From NCBI RefSeq assembly GCF_012910955.1, contig NZ_WTVQ01000023.1, positions 1-64,000 of the forward strand: a DNA stretch of 64,000 nt, written 5' to 3'. This DNA is from Aromatoleum diolicum. Lineage in GTDB: Bacteria > Pseudomonadota > Gammaproteobacteria > Burkholderiales > Rhodocyclaceae. Numbering within the stretch: the first letter of the stretch is position 1; every line of letters begins with the position of its first letter. The notes under the pieces are model-generated. The model was not told the origin of the DNA. It was given only the letters and a program-made list of their open reading frames with translations, and searched no databases. Made by a program: the position numbers and the translations under genes. This document shows positions 47,757-59,053 of the stretch, piece after piece.

Positions 47757-48938
47757 TCAGTGCAGCGCGTTGGTGCGCATCGGCTCGGCGAACGTGATCG
47801 GCGGCGCGTCGATGCCCGGCGTCCGGCTCGCCCCGTTGCCGGTGGCATGCCGCGCGAAGGCATTGCCCGATTCGTCGAACAGGTGGCAATGCTCCGGCGG
47901 CAGGACATAGCCGACCGTTTCGCCCGCCGCGATATCGGAGCGGCGCGAATTGCGCACGACCCACGGATCACCGAGCTTGCCGCTGTCGAGGTAGTGATAG
48001 GTCTCGTTGCCCATGTGCTCGACGAACAGCACGTCGGCGAGATAAGGCGCGTCGGCAACCGTGCCCCACTCGATATGCTCGGGGCGGATCCCCAGCTTCA
48101 CCTTGGTCCCCTCGGCACTCGCCGGCGTGCCGATCGGCACCGTCAGCGGCTTGCCGTTCCACAGCTGCAGGATCGTTTCGGTCTGGCCCGCGTGCATGAG
48201 GGTTGCCGGCATCAGGTTCATCTTCGGCGAACCGATGAACTGCGCGACGAACTCGTTCGCCGGATGGTCGTACAGCTCCAGCGGTGTGCCGACCTGCTCG
48301 ACGTTGCCGCGGTTGAGCACGACAATGCGCTGCGCCAGCGTCATCGCCTCGACCTGGTCGTGGGTGACGTAGATGATTGTCGAGCGCAGGCGACGATGCA
48401 GCGCAGCGATCTCCATGCGCATCTGCACGCGCAGCGCGGCATCGAGGTTGGACAGCGGCTCGTCGAAGAGGAACAGCTTGGGCTCGCGCGCGATGGCGCG
48501 GCCGATCGCGACGCGCTGGCGCTGGCCGCCGGAGAGGTCCTTCGGGCGGCGCTTCAGCAGCGGTTCGAGCTGCAGGATGCGCGCGCTCGCCTCCACGCGG
48601 CGCGCGATCTCGTCCTTCGGCAGCTTCGCGAGCTGCAGGCCGAAGGCCATGTTTTCGTACACGCTCATGTGCGGGTACAGCGCGTACGACTGGAACACCA
48701 TGCCGATGCCGCGCTCGGACGGCGTGTCGTCATTCACGCGGGTGCCGTCGATGTACATGTTGCCGCCGGAGATGTCGTCCAGGCCTGCGATCATGCGCAG
48801 CAGCGTCGACTTGCCGCAGCCGGACGGGCCGACGATGACGACGAATTCGCCGCTATTCACCTGCAGGTCGATCGCCTTGATGACCTGCGCGGCGTCGCCG
48901 TAGCGCTTGTTCAGTTTCTCGAGAGTCAGTTGAGCCAT
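47757..48938 (-). CDS. Sugar ABC importer ATPase (MalK/UgpC/AglK type)
   Basis: A 393-residue ATPase with Walker A GPSGCGKS at 37-44, LSGGQ at 135-139 and Walker B LFLFDE at 155-160. A C-terminal TOBE regulatory domain carries LGIRPEHIEWG near residue 292. Length and domain order match MalK-type importer ATPases. It serves the two permeases directly upstream. A MalK-like C-terminus may allow inducer exclusion or regulation by glucose-type signals, which is family knowledge only. Confidence 0.94.
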   Translation of the reverse strand: MAQLTLEKLNKRYGDAAQVIKAIDLQVNSGEFVVIVGPSGCGKSTLLRMIAGLDDISGGNMYIDGTRVNDDTPSERGIGMVFQSYALYPHMSVYENMAFGLQLAKLPKDEIARRVEASARILQLEPLLKRRPKDLSGGQRQRVAIGRAIAREPKLFLFDEPLSNLDAALRVQMRMEIAALHRRLRSTIIYVTHDQVEAMTLAQRIVVLNRGNVEQVGTPLELYDHPANEFVAQFIGSPKMNLMPATLMHAGQTETILQLWNGKPLTVPIGTPASAEGTKVKLGIRPEHIEWGTVADAPYLADVLFVEHMGNETYHYLDSGKLGDPWVVRNSRRSDIAAGETVGYVLPPEHCHLFDESGNAFARHATGNGASRTPGIDAPPITFAEPMRTNALH

Positions 48939-48995
48939 GATCGTGATTCCTTGTCGGGGGGCGGGCCGTTGGGGCGCGCCGGGTTCTATTCGTGA

Positions 48996-49841
48996 TTAGC
49001 CTTTGACGGCGCCGGCGGTGAGCCCGCTGACGATGCGCTTCTGGAAGATCAGCACCAGCACGATGATCGGGATCGTCACGACCACCGACGCGGCCATGAT
49101 GTGCCCCCACGGCAGTTCGTACTGCGAGGCGCCCTGCAGCATGCCGATCGCGACCGGCACGGTGCGGTTCTCGTTGGAGATGATGAAGGTCAGCGCGAAC
49201 ATGAACTCGTTCCACGCACCGATGAAGGCGAGCAGCCCGGTCGTCACCAGCGACGGCCCCATGATGGGCGCGAACACCTTGGTGATGATCACCCACAGGC
49301 TCGCGCCATCGACGATCGCGGCCTCCTCCAGCTCCACCGGCAGTGAGCGCATGAAGGTCGTCAGCACCCACACCGTGAAGGGCAGCGAGAAGGTCGTGTA
49401 GGACAGGATCAGCGAGCCGATCGAGTCGTACAGGCCGAGGAAGCGCACCAGCTCGAACATCCCCGACAGCACCGCAACCTGCGGGAACATCGACACGCAC
49501 AGGATCGTGAAGAGGATGTACTTGCGGCCGCGGAAGCGCACCCGTGCCAGCGCGAAGGCCGCGGTGATCGACACCATCAGGCAGATCCCCACCGTCACCG
49601 TCGCGACGAGGAAGGAGTTCAACAGGCTGCGTCCGACCCCGTTCTCGCCCAGCGCATTGACGTAGTTCTCCCAGTGGAAGGTGGTCGGCAGGTAGTTCGT
49701 CAGGAACAGATCCTGCCCTGTGCGCAGCGAGGTCAGGATCGCGTTGTAGAACGGGAACACGCAGATCACGCTGACGATCAGGGCCGCCAGGTAGATCCAG
49801 AATTTCGCGCCCAGCTCTCTCTGTTGGCGTGTGAGTTTCAT
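48996..49841 (-). CDS. Sugar ABC importer permease (MalG/AglG type)
   Basis: A 281-residue permease with six predicted membrane spans. The EAA loop EEAAIVDGASLWVIITKVFAPIMGP (about residues 172-196) contacts the ATPase. It overlaps the partner permease by four bases and is translated together with it. The pair forms the channel for an alpha-glucoside such as maltose, trehalose or sucrose, as judged from flanking GH13 and GH37 enzymes. Confidence 0.93.
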   Translation of the reverse strand: MKLTRQQRELGAKFWIYLAALIVSVICVFPFYNAILTSLRTGQDLFLTNYLPTTFHWENYVNALGENGVGRSLLNSFLVATVTVGICLMVSITAAFALARVRFRGRKYILFTILCVSMFPQVAVLSGMFELVRFLGLYDSIGSLILSYTTFSLPFTVWVLTTFMRSLPVELEEAAIVDGASLWVIITKVFAPIMGPSLVTTGLLAFIGAWNEFMFALTFIISNENRTVPVAIGMLQGASQYELPWGHIMAASVVVTIPIIVLVLIFQKRIVSGLTAGAVKG

Positions 49842-50848
49842 TGCCCGGCCTCCTTGCCTTCGTGGCTGAAGCGGTTGATCCACAGGAAGCATGCGGCGAT
49901 GCCTGCAACCATCATGAACACCAGCACCGACGCGGCCGAACCGACCCCCATCTCCTGGAAGGACACCATCTGTTCGCGGGCGTAGCCCGAGATCGAGATC
50001 GTCGCCTCGCTGTTCGAAGTCAGCACGTAGATCAGGTCGAACACGCGCAGCGCATCCATCACGCGGAAGATCAGCGCGACGATCATCGCCGGCATGATCA
50101 GCGGCAGCGTGATGCGGCGGAAACGCTGCCACGCGGTCGCGCCATCCACACGCGCCGCCTCGTAGAGGTCGGACGGGATCATCTGCAGCGCGGCGAGCAG
50201 CATCAGCGCCATGAAGGGCACCGTTTTCCACACATCGGCGATCACCACCGCCCACATCGACAGCGTCGGTTCGGCGATCCACGCGAGCGGCGTCTCGATC
50301 AGGCCGACGCGCAGCAGCAGGTCGTTGATCACGCCGTACTGGTCGTGGAACATCCAGCCCCACATCTTCGCCGTCACGATCGTCGGGATCGCCCACGGCA
50401 CGAGGATCGCCGCACGCACGAGACCCTGCCCGCGAAACTTCTCGTTCATCAGCAACGCGAGCAGCATGCCGAAGAACAGTTCCAGCGACACCGAGCAGGC
50501 CGTGAACCACAGCGTGTTGCCGACCGCCTGCCACCACAGCGGGTCGGCGAGGACGCCGAAGCGCTCGCCGTCGGCGAAGTCGAGATAGTTCGCCAGCCCG
50601 ACGAAGTTGTACTCCTCGGGGGTATCCATCGCGGCGTCGGTAAAGCTGTAGAACAGCGTGCGCAGCAGCGGCCAACCGGCGACGGCGAACAGCAGGATCA
50701 GCGCGGGGGCGACCAGCAGCCAGGCGGCACGGGCGCGCCGTTGCTGCAGGCTGCGCTTGCGGCCCGTGGCTTTCGCCGGGGCCGCCTGCGCGGGCGCCGG
50801 GGGCGCGACTGCAGCCGATGGCAGCAGGCTCTCGGAATTGTGACTCAT
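49838..50848 (-). CDS. Sugar ABC importer permease (MalF/AglF type)
   Basis: A 336-residue permease with a 35-residue Ala/Pro-rich cytosolic head, six membrane spans and the EAA loop EAARVDGATAWQRFRRITLP near 235-255. The ATG at 50848 is preferred over one 30 bases upstream because GGAGGA sits seven bases before it. It is second in the importer block after the binding-protein gene, from which it is separated by a 161-bp spacer with a strong hairpin. Confidence 0.93.
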   Translation of the reverse strand: MSHNSESLLPSAAVAPPAPAQAAPAKATGRKRSLQQRRARAAWLLVAPALILLFAVAGWPLLRTLFYSFTDAAMDTPEEYNFVGLANYLDFADGERFGVLADPLWWQAVGNTLWFTACSVSLELFFGMLLALLMNEKFRGQGLVRAAILVPWAIPTIVTAKMWGWMFHDQYGVINDLLLRVGLIETPLAWIAEPTLSMWAVVIADVWKTVPFMALMLLAALQMIPSDLYEAARVDGATAWQRFRRITLPLIMPAMIVALIFRVMDALRVFDLIYVLTSNSEATISISGYAREQMVSFQEMGVGSAASVLVFMMVAGIAACFLWINRFSHEGKEAGQ

Positions 50849-50945
50849 TGATTTTTCCTCCAAAGGTTCGACGGGCATCCGCGAGGCGCGCGCCTTTCGT
50901 TGGTTATAGGTTCGAAAGGCGCGACAGGCGATTGCGTACGCCGAT

Positions 50946-50977
50946 CGGCGGGGCCGGACCTTCGCTCGGCCCCGCCG
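50946..50977 (-). promoter_or_regulatory. Intercistronic hairpin between binding protein and permease genes
   Basis: Perfect 11-bp arms CGGCGGGGCCG and CGGCCCCGCCG enclose ten bases, 33 bp after the binding-protein stop and about 100 bp before the permease start. There is no T-run. Such hairpins usually stabilise the upstream message and reduce read-through, giving more binding protein than permease. Confidence 0.65.
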
Positions 50978-51009
50978 GCATTACGGATGCCGATACGTCG
51001 ACTCCCTGC

Positions 51010-52278
<1,269 letters not shown>

Positions 52279-52331
52279 GGTGGTGTCTCCTCCGTAATCT
52301 TGAGTTTCGGTAGTGTGTGTTCGGTGCCGGC

Positions 52332-54020
52332 TCAGCTCACGCGATAGACGCGGGCTTCAAAGGGGCGCAGCGTCAGCCGGCGGGTGTCTTCGTGCGGCGC
52401 GACCGGGTAATTCGCGAGCAGCAGGTCTTCGTGGCGCAGCGCGAAACCGTGGTGCTCGCAGCGCGCTTCCCTGCCGGTCAGGTTGGCCATCACGACGATC
52501 TGCTCGCTGCCCAGCGTGCGCGTGTAGGCGTAGATCTGCGGATCGCTCTCCAGCAGCAGCGCATAGCGGCCGTGCACCAGCGCCGGTTCGGCCTTGCGCA
52601 GCGCGATCAGCCGGCGGTAGTAATTCAGGATCGAATCGGGGTCGCCTTCCTGCTGCGCGACGTTGATCGCCGGGTAGTTCGGATTCACCTTCAGCCACGG
52701 TGTCCCGCCGGTGAAACCGGCGTTGGCCGTGGCGTCCCACTGCATCGGCGTGCGCGAGTTGTCGCGCGAGGTGACCGCCAGCCCGGCGATGATGTCGGAG
52801 GCCGGCACGCCCTGCGCCCGCTGCAGCGCGTATTCGTTCTTCGCGAACACGTCGTTGAAGTCCTCGATGCCGTCGAAGCGGGTGTTGGTCATCCCGATCT
52901 CCTGGCCCTGATAGATGAAGGGCGTGCCCTCCATCAGGAAATACATTGTCGCGAGCGCGGTCGCGCTCTCGCGCCAGTAGTGCTCGACATCGCCCCACTT
53001 CGACACGATGCGCGGGATGTCGTGGTTCTCGAGGAACAGCGCGTTCCAGCCGACCTGATGCAGCGTGCCCTGCCAGCGCGAGAAGACCTTCTTCAGCGCG
53101 ACGACGTCCAGCGCCGCCTTCGGGTCCTGCGCCCACAGGTGCAGGTGCTCGAACTGGAAGATCATGTTGAGGCGGTTGCGGTCGGTGCCGACCCAATCGC
53201 GCGCCTGATCGGCGGACACGCCATTGGCCTCGCCCACCGTCATGATGTCGTAGTCGGCGAAGCTGTTCTGGCACAGGTCGTCCATGTAGTCGAGCACGCC
53301 GTCGACGTTCATGTGCATGTCCAGGCAGGACACATGGTCGAGCCCTTGCGGGTTCGGCATGTCGGGTAGCCCGGCCACCTTCTTCATGTGGCTCACGGCG
53401 TCGAGGCGGAAACCGTCGATGCCCTTGTCCAGCCACCAGCGCACCATGTCGTTGATCGCGGTGCGCACCTCCGGGTTCTCCCAGTTCAGGTCGGGCTGGC
53501 GCGTCGAGAAGAGGTGCAGGAAATACTGGCCCGTGGTCTCGTCGTATTTCCATGCCGAGCCCTTGAAGATACTTTCCCAGTTGTTCGGCTCACGGCCACC
53601 CTTGCCGTCGCGCCACACATACCAGTCGCGTTTGGGGTTGTCCTTCGACGAGCGCGATTCGATGAACCACGGATGCTCGTCGCTGGTGTGATTGACCACC
53701 AGGTCGAGAATCAGGCGCATGCCGCGGGCGTGCACCTCCTCCAGCAAGCGGTCGAAGTCGGCCATCGTGCCGAACTCGTCCATGATTGCCTGGTAGTCGG
53801 CGATGTCGTAGCCGTTGTCGTCATTGGGCGACTTGTACATCGGGCAGATCCAGATCACGTCGATGCCGAGCGACTTGAGATAGTCGAGGCGTGCGGTGAT
53901 GCCATTGAGGTCGCCGATGCCGTCGCCGTTGGAGTCCATAAAGCTGCGCGGGTAGATCTGGTAGGCGACCGCCTCCTTCCACCACTGCGTTTTCACCGTC
54001 TTCTTGCCTTGTTCTGTCAT
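52332..54020 (-). CDS. GH13 alpha-glucosidase, maltase-like
   Basis: A 562-residue GH13 enzyme of the oligo-1,6-glucosidase/alpha-glucosidase subfamily. It has a calcium loop DSNGDGIGD and conserved region I DLVVNHTSDEHPWF. The nucleophile is D207 in GFRLDAVS, the acid/base E264 in TVGEANG, and the stabiliser D334 in LENHDIPR. The residue after the nucleophile is alanine (A208), which in this subfamily goes with alpha-1,4 linkages (maltose, maltooligosaccharides, sucrose). No signal peptide, so cytosolic. It is 17 bp behind the second GH13 gene. Confidence 0.92.
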   Translation of the reverse strand: MTEQGKKTVKTQWWKEAVAYQIYPRSFMDSNGDGIGDLNGITARLDYLKSLGIDVIWICPMYKSPNDDNGYDIADYQAIMDEFGTMADFDRLLEEVHARGMRLILDLVVNHTSDEHPWFIESRSSKDNPKRDWYVWRDGKGGREPNNWESIFKGSAWKYDETTGQYFLHLFSTRQPDLNWENPEVRTAINDMVRWWLDKGIDGFRLDAVSHMKKVAGLPDMPNPQGLDHVSCLDMHMNVDGVLDYMDDLCQNSFADYDIMTVGEANGVSADQARDWVGTDRNRLNMIFQFEHLHLWAQDPKAALDVVALKKVFSRWQGTLHQVGWNALFLENHDIPRIVSKWGDVEHYWRESATALATMYFLMEGTPFIYQGQEIGMTNTRFDGIEDFNDVFAKNEYALQRAQGVPASDIIAGLAVTSRDNSRTPMQWDATANAGFTGGTPWLKVNPNYPAINVAQQEGDPDSILNYYRRLIALRKAEPALVHGRYALLLESDPQIYAYTRTLGSEQIVVMANLTGREARCEHHGFALRHEDLLLANYPVAPHEDTRRLTLRPFEARVYRVS

Positions 54021-54037
54021 TTTGGGGATTCCTCTCG

Positions 54038-55687
54038 TCAGGCCGCCCGCGCGTCGAGCGCGATGGCGAAGGATTCGTAGGGCTGCAGCACGAGGTCGTT
54101 GCCCAGTTCGCTGCAGGGGGTGTAGTTGCTCACCAGGCATTTGCCCGGGATACCGCGCAGGCCGGCCGGCAGTTCCAGCTCGACCGGCTGCGCAGTGAAG
54201 TTGTTGATCACCACGATGCGCTCGTCGCCGAGGCGGCGTTCGTAGGCGAACACCTGCGGATGCGCCTCGAAGAGCGGTCGGTAGTCGCCATGTACGATCG
54301 CCGGGTGCGCCTTGCGCAGCGCGATCAGCCGGCGGTAGTGATGGAAAATCGAGTCCCGATCGGCGAGCGCCGCGGCGGCGTTGATCTCGCAGTAGTTGGG
54401 ATTCACCTTCAGCCACGGCTGTCCGCTTGAGAAACCGGCGTTGTCGCTCGCGTCCCACTGCATCGGCGTACGCGCGTTGTCGCGGCCGTTGGCGTAGATG
54501 CCTTCCATCATCGCCGCGTGCGACACGCCCGCTGCGGTGCGCTCGCGGTACAGATTCAGCGATTCGATGTCCCGGTAGTCGTCGATCGACTCGAAACGCA
54601 CGTTGGTCATGCCGATTTCCTCGCCCTGATAGACGTAGGGCGTGCCCCTCAGGAAATGCAGCGCGGTCGCGAGCATCTTCGCCGACTCGACGCGGTAGCG
54701 CCCCGGGTCGCCGTACTTCGACACCGCACGCGGCAGGTCATGGTTGCACCAGAACAGCGAGTTCCAGCCAGTGTCGGCAAGCGCGGTCTGCCATTTTGTG
54801 ATCACCTTCTTGAACTCGCGCAGGTCGAAGGCACGCGGCTTCCACTTCCCCTCGACGGGGTCGTGCGTGATCGTGATGTGCTCGAACTGGAACACCATCG
54901 ACAACTCGTGGCGCAGCGGGTCGGAGTAGAGCTTCGCGATCTCGGGCGTCGCGCTCCACGCCTCGCCCACCGTCAGCACGTCGCGGTCGCCAAAGGTCGC
55001 GGCGTTCATCTCGCGCAACAGCGGATGCAGCCGCGGCGCGTTGGTCGTGATGCCGGCATCGACGTCCTTGCCGATCAGGTCGATCACGTCCATGCGGAAG
55101 CCGCCGATGCCGCGATCCAGCCACCAGTTCATCATGCGATGCACTTCCTGCTGGACCTTGGTATTCGCCCAGTTCAGATCCGGCTGGCGCTTCGAGAACA
55201 GGTGAAAGTAGGACTCGCCGGTCGCCGCGTCGAATTCCCAGGCGCTGCCGCCGAAGTAGGAGCGCTGCGTATCCGGCGCCGAGCCGTCAGCCTGCGGCGC
55301 ACGCCAGATGTAGTAGTCGCGGTACGGGTTGTCCTCCGACTTCTTCGCCTCGACGAACCACGGATGCTCGTCGGAAGTGTGATTGACCACCAGGTCCATC
55401 ACGATGCGGATGTCGCGCCGTGCGGCTTCGGCGATCAGCGTGTCCATCTCGGCGAGCGTGCCGAACTCCGGCGCGATGTCGCAGTAGTCGGAGATGTCGT
55501 AGCCGTTGTCGTCCATCGGCGAGCGGAACACCGGCGACAGCCAGATTACGTTGATGCCCAGCGTCTGCAGGTAATCGAGCTTGCCGATGATGCCCGCGAG
55601 GTCGCCGATGCCGTCGCCGTTGGCGTCGCAGAAGCTGCGCGGGTAGATCTGATACACGACGGCGTCGTGCCACCACTTCGTTTCCAA
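54038..55687 (-). CDS. GH13 alpha-glucosidase, isomaltase-like
   Basis: A 549-residue GH13 enzyme and the first gene of the alpha-glucoside operon. The calcium loop is DANGDGIGD, the nucleophile D200 in GFRMDVID, the acid/base E242 in TVGEAWS and the stabiliser D317 in WCNHDLPR. The residue after the nucleophile is valine (V201), which family studies link to alpha-1,6 specificity (isomaltose, panose) or to trehalose-6-phosphate hydrolase. It is cytosolic. Its promoter, 125 bp upstream, is overlapped by two LacI-type palindromes. Confidence 0.92.
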   Translation of the reverse strand: METKWWHDAVVYQIYPRSFCDANGDGIGDLAGIIGKLDYLQTLGINVIWLSPVFRSPMDDNGYDISDYCDIAPEFGTLAEMDTLIAEAARRDIRIVMDLVVNHTSDEHPWFVEAKKSEDNPYRDYYIWRAPQADGSAPDTQRSYFGGSAWEFDAATGESYFHLFSKRQPDLNWANTKVQQEVHRMMNWWLDRGIGGFRMDVIDLIGKDVDAGITTNAPRLHPLLREMNAATFGDRDVLTVGEAWSATPEIAKLYSDPLRHELSMVFQFEHITITHDPVEGKWKPRAFDLREFKKVITKWQTALADTGWNSLFWCNHDLPRAVSKYGDPGRYRVESAKMLATALHFLRGTPYVYQGEEIGMTNVRFESIDDYRDIESLNLYRERTAAGVSHAAMMEGIYANGRDNARTPMQWDASDNAGFSSGQPWLKVNPNYCEINAAAALADRDSIFHHYRRLIALRKAHPAIVHGDYRPLFEAHPQVFAYERRLGDERIVVINNFTAQPVELELPAGLRGIPGKCLVSNYTPCSELGNDLVLQPYESFAIALDARAA

Positions 55688-55762
55688 GATCAGGCTCCTC
55701 GCTTGTTGCCGGCGTGCCGCTCCGCGCCCGAAGGCATCGCGGAAGGCATCGAAAATCCGCTG

Positions 55763-55791
55763 TTGATGAAGTTTTCTGATGAACTTATAAA
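55763..55791 (+). promoter_or_regulatory. Promoter of the LacI-type regulator
   Basis: TTGATG (55763-55768) and TATAAA (55786-55791) are exactly 17 bp apart. Transcription would start near 55798, inside the first LacI-type palindrome, which implies autorepression. Confidence 0.65.
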
Positions 55792-55795
55792 ATCT

Positions 55796-55811
55796 TCCAA
55801 AGCGGTTTGGA
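55796..55811. promoter_or_regulatory. LacI-type operator O1
   Basis: TCCAAAGCGGTTTGGA is a 16-bp inverted repeat with one central mismatch. It covers the start site of the regulator promoter and lies just downstream of the -10 box of the alpha-glucoside operon. Confidence 0.75.
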
Positions 55812-55839
55812 TCGTAATCCGAAGCGCTTTGGATGTAAA
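55811..55839 (-). promoter_or_regulatory. Promoter of the alpha-glucoside operon
   Basis: On the minus strand TTTACA (55839-55834) and TACGAT (55816-55811) are 17 bp apart. Operator O2 occupies almost the whole spacer, so repressor binding and RNA polymerase binding exclude one another. Confidence 0.7.
55818..55833. promoter_or_regulatory. LacI-type operator O2
   Basis: TCCGAAGCGCTTTGGA is a near-perfect 16-bp inverted repeat centred on GCGC. Its centre is 22 bp from that of O1, about two helical turns, so both sites can be filled on one face of the helix. Confidence 0.8.
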
Positions 55840-55948
55840 CTGTTTTTCGAGCGCACGATGCAATTTCCAGAACTCGTTAGACTTCGGTCATCAAGCGGGC
55901 CGGTCGGGACCGGCCCATCAGTGCCTGAAACAGGCAGAGGGAATGCGG

Positions 55949-57019
55949 ATGAAGGTCAATCTGAAGATGCTGTCCGAGACGCTCGGACTGTCGCAAACCA
56001 CCGTGAGCCGGGCGCTCAACGGTTACTCGGATGTCAGCGAAGCCACACGCGGGCGGGTTGTCGAGGCCGCGAAGAAGCTCGGCTACCAGCCCAACCCGCA
56101 GGCGCGCCAGCTCGCCACGGGCCGGGCCGACGCGGTCGGCATCGTGTATCCGTTTGGCGCGAGCGACATCGGTGACATCCGTTTCGGCGAAGTGGTGTCG
56201 GGGATGACCGAAGGGCTCGCGGAACACAAGCTCGACCTGCTGATCCATTCGTCGCGGCCGGATGTCGAACTCGACACCTATCGCCGCCTGATCGACGGTC
56301 GCCGTGTCGATGCGCTGGTCGTCGCGCGCACCCGCGTCGATGATCCGCGCATCCGCTTCCTGCAGGAACGCAACTTCCCCTTCGTCGCCTACGGGCGGAC
56401 GCACAGCCGCACGCCCTACGCGTGGTTCGACTTCGATAACGAGGCCGGCGGCAAGCTCGCGGTCGAGCGCCTGGTCGCACTGGGCCATCGCCGCATCGCC
56501 CTCATCCATGCCCCGCTGGAGCTCAACTTCGCCATGCAGCGCTATCGTGGCTTCGTCATCGCCTTGCGTGCAGCCGGCATCGAACCCGATCCCGAGCTGA
56601 TCCTCGAAGCATCGCTCGATCGCATCGGCGGCTATCAGGCTGTCGGCAAATTGCTGGCGCTGAAGGAGCCGCCAACCGCGCTGCTGGTCGACAACAATGT
56701 CGCCGGGGTCGGTGCGTTGCGCGCCCTCGGCGACAGCGGCTGGAAGCCCGGCAAGGGCATGTCGCTGATCGTCTATGACGGCATTCCCACCGAAATCCCG
56801 CTGACCTACAAGGTGACGGGCGTGATCCAGCCGACCGGCGAATCGTCCGGCCGCGCAATCGCGGATCTCGTCGTCGGCGTCCTCGCCGGCAAGCCGCTGC
56901 CCGAACTGCACAAGCTCGGCGAACCCTGCATCGCCCTGGGCGACACCGACGGCCCGCCTCCGGCCGCCGCACGCCGCAGCCGGGGGAAGGCCATCGGTCA
57001 GGAATCCCCCGCCGGGTAA
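55949..57019 (+). CDS. LacI family regulator of alpha-glucoside utilisation
   Basis: A 356-residue LacI/GalR repressor. The N-terminal HTH is MKVNLKMLSETLGLSQTTVSRALNG, followed by the hinge GYQPNPQARQLATGRADAVG and a periplasmic-binding-protein-like sugar domain (VDALVVARTRVDDPRI, HRRIALIHAP). Its placement, divergent from the GH13-importer operon, and four matching palindromes near target genes point to control of the whole sugar module, like AglR/MalR proteins. The inducer is probably an alpha-glucoside or glucose. ATG 55949 is preferred over the ATG six bases earlier because GAGGG then lies at proper spacing. Confidence 0.92.
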   Translation: MKVNLKMLSETLGLSQTTVSRALNGYSDVSEATRGRVVEAAKKLGYQPNPQARQLATGRADAVGIVYPFGASDIGDIRFGEVVSGMTEGLAEHKLDLLIHSSRPDVELDTYRRLIDGRRVDALVVARTRVDDPRIRFLQERNFPFVAYGRTHSRTPYAWFDFDNEAGGKLAVERLVALGHRRIALIHAPLELNFAMQRYRGFVIALRAAGIEPDPELILEASLDRIGGYQAVGKLLALKEPPTALLVDNNVAGVGALRALGDSGWKPGKGMSLIVYDGIPTEIPLTYKVTGVIQPTGESSGRAIADLVVGVLAGKPLPELHKLGEPCIALGDTDGPPPAAARRSRGKAIGQESPAG

Positions 57020-57020
57020 G

Positions 57021-57038
57021 CCCCGGACTGCGCCGGGG
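57021..57038. terminator. Stem-loop between regulator and porin genes
   Basis: The arms CCCCGG and CCGGGG enclose six bases immediately after the regulator stop, in the space before the convergent porin gene ends. There is no T-run, so it is a weak terminator candidate. Confidence 0.4.
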
Positions 57039-57112
57039 AGCCCCTTGGCAGGATAGCGCTGGCTGCGCACCTTGGCCACGCCGCGAAGCAGATCGGGGTC
57101 AGGCCAGCGGGC

Positions 57113-58807
<1,695 letters not shown>

Positions 58808-59012
58808 TTTTTTTGTAGTTTTGGAACAGGCGCACGTGTAATTTTCAATGCAAATGAAATTGCTTTGAGACGTAAGCGTCCGCGGTGTAAGCAAAACATT
58901 GCTGCATAAAGGAATTTTCAGAGCACGTCGCCAGAACCGTTCACGCCGTATTGTCTTGTGTATTTTCTTTGCGCCGCATTGCTTTTTGTGTAGTGTTATT
59001 CCAAACTTTCAA

Positions 59013-59028
59013 CCGAAAGCGCTTTGGA
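59013..59028. promoter_or_regulatory. LacI-type operator O3 (zwf-glk)
   Basis: CCGAAAGCGCTTTGGA has the same right half (GCTTTGGA) as O2 and a left half one shift from it. It ends 25 bp before the zwf ATG. Confidence 0.7.
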
Positions 59029-59053
59029 GCGCAGACTCTACACGAGGTCTCTC

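Noticed and set aside
54518-55942. Long plus-strand extension upstream of the LacI-type regulator
   Set aside because: It runs antisense through an alpha-glucosidase and the promoter/operator region; the conserved HTH begins at MKVNLKML (55949).
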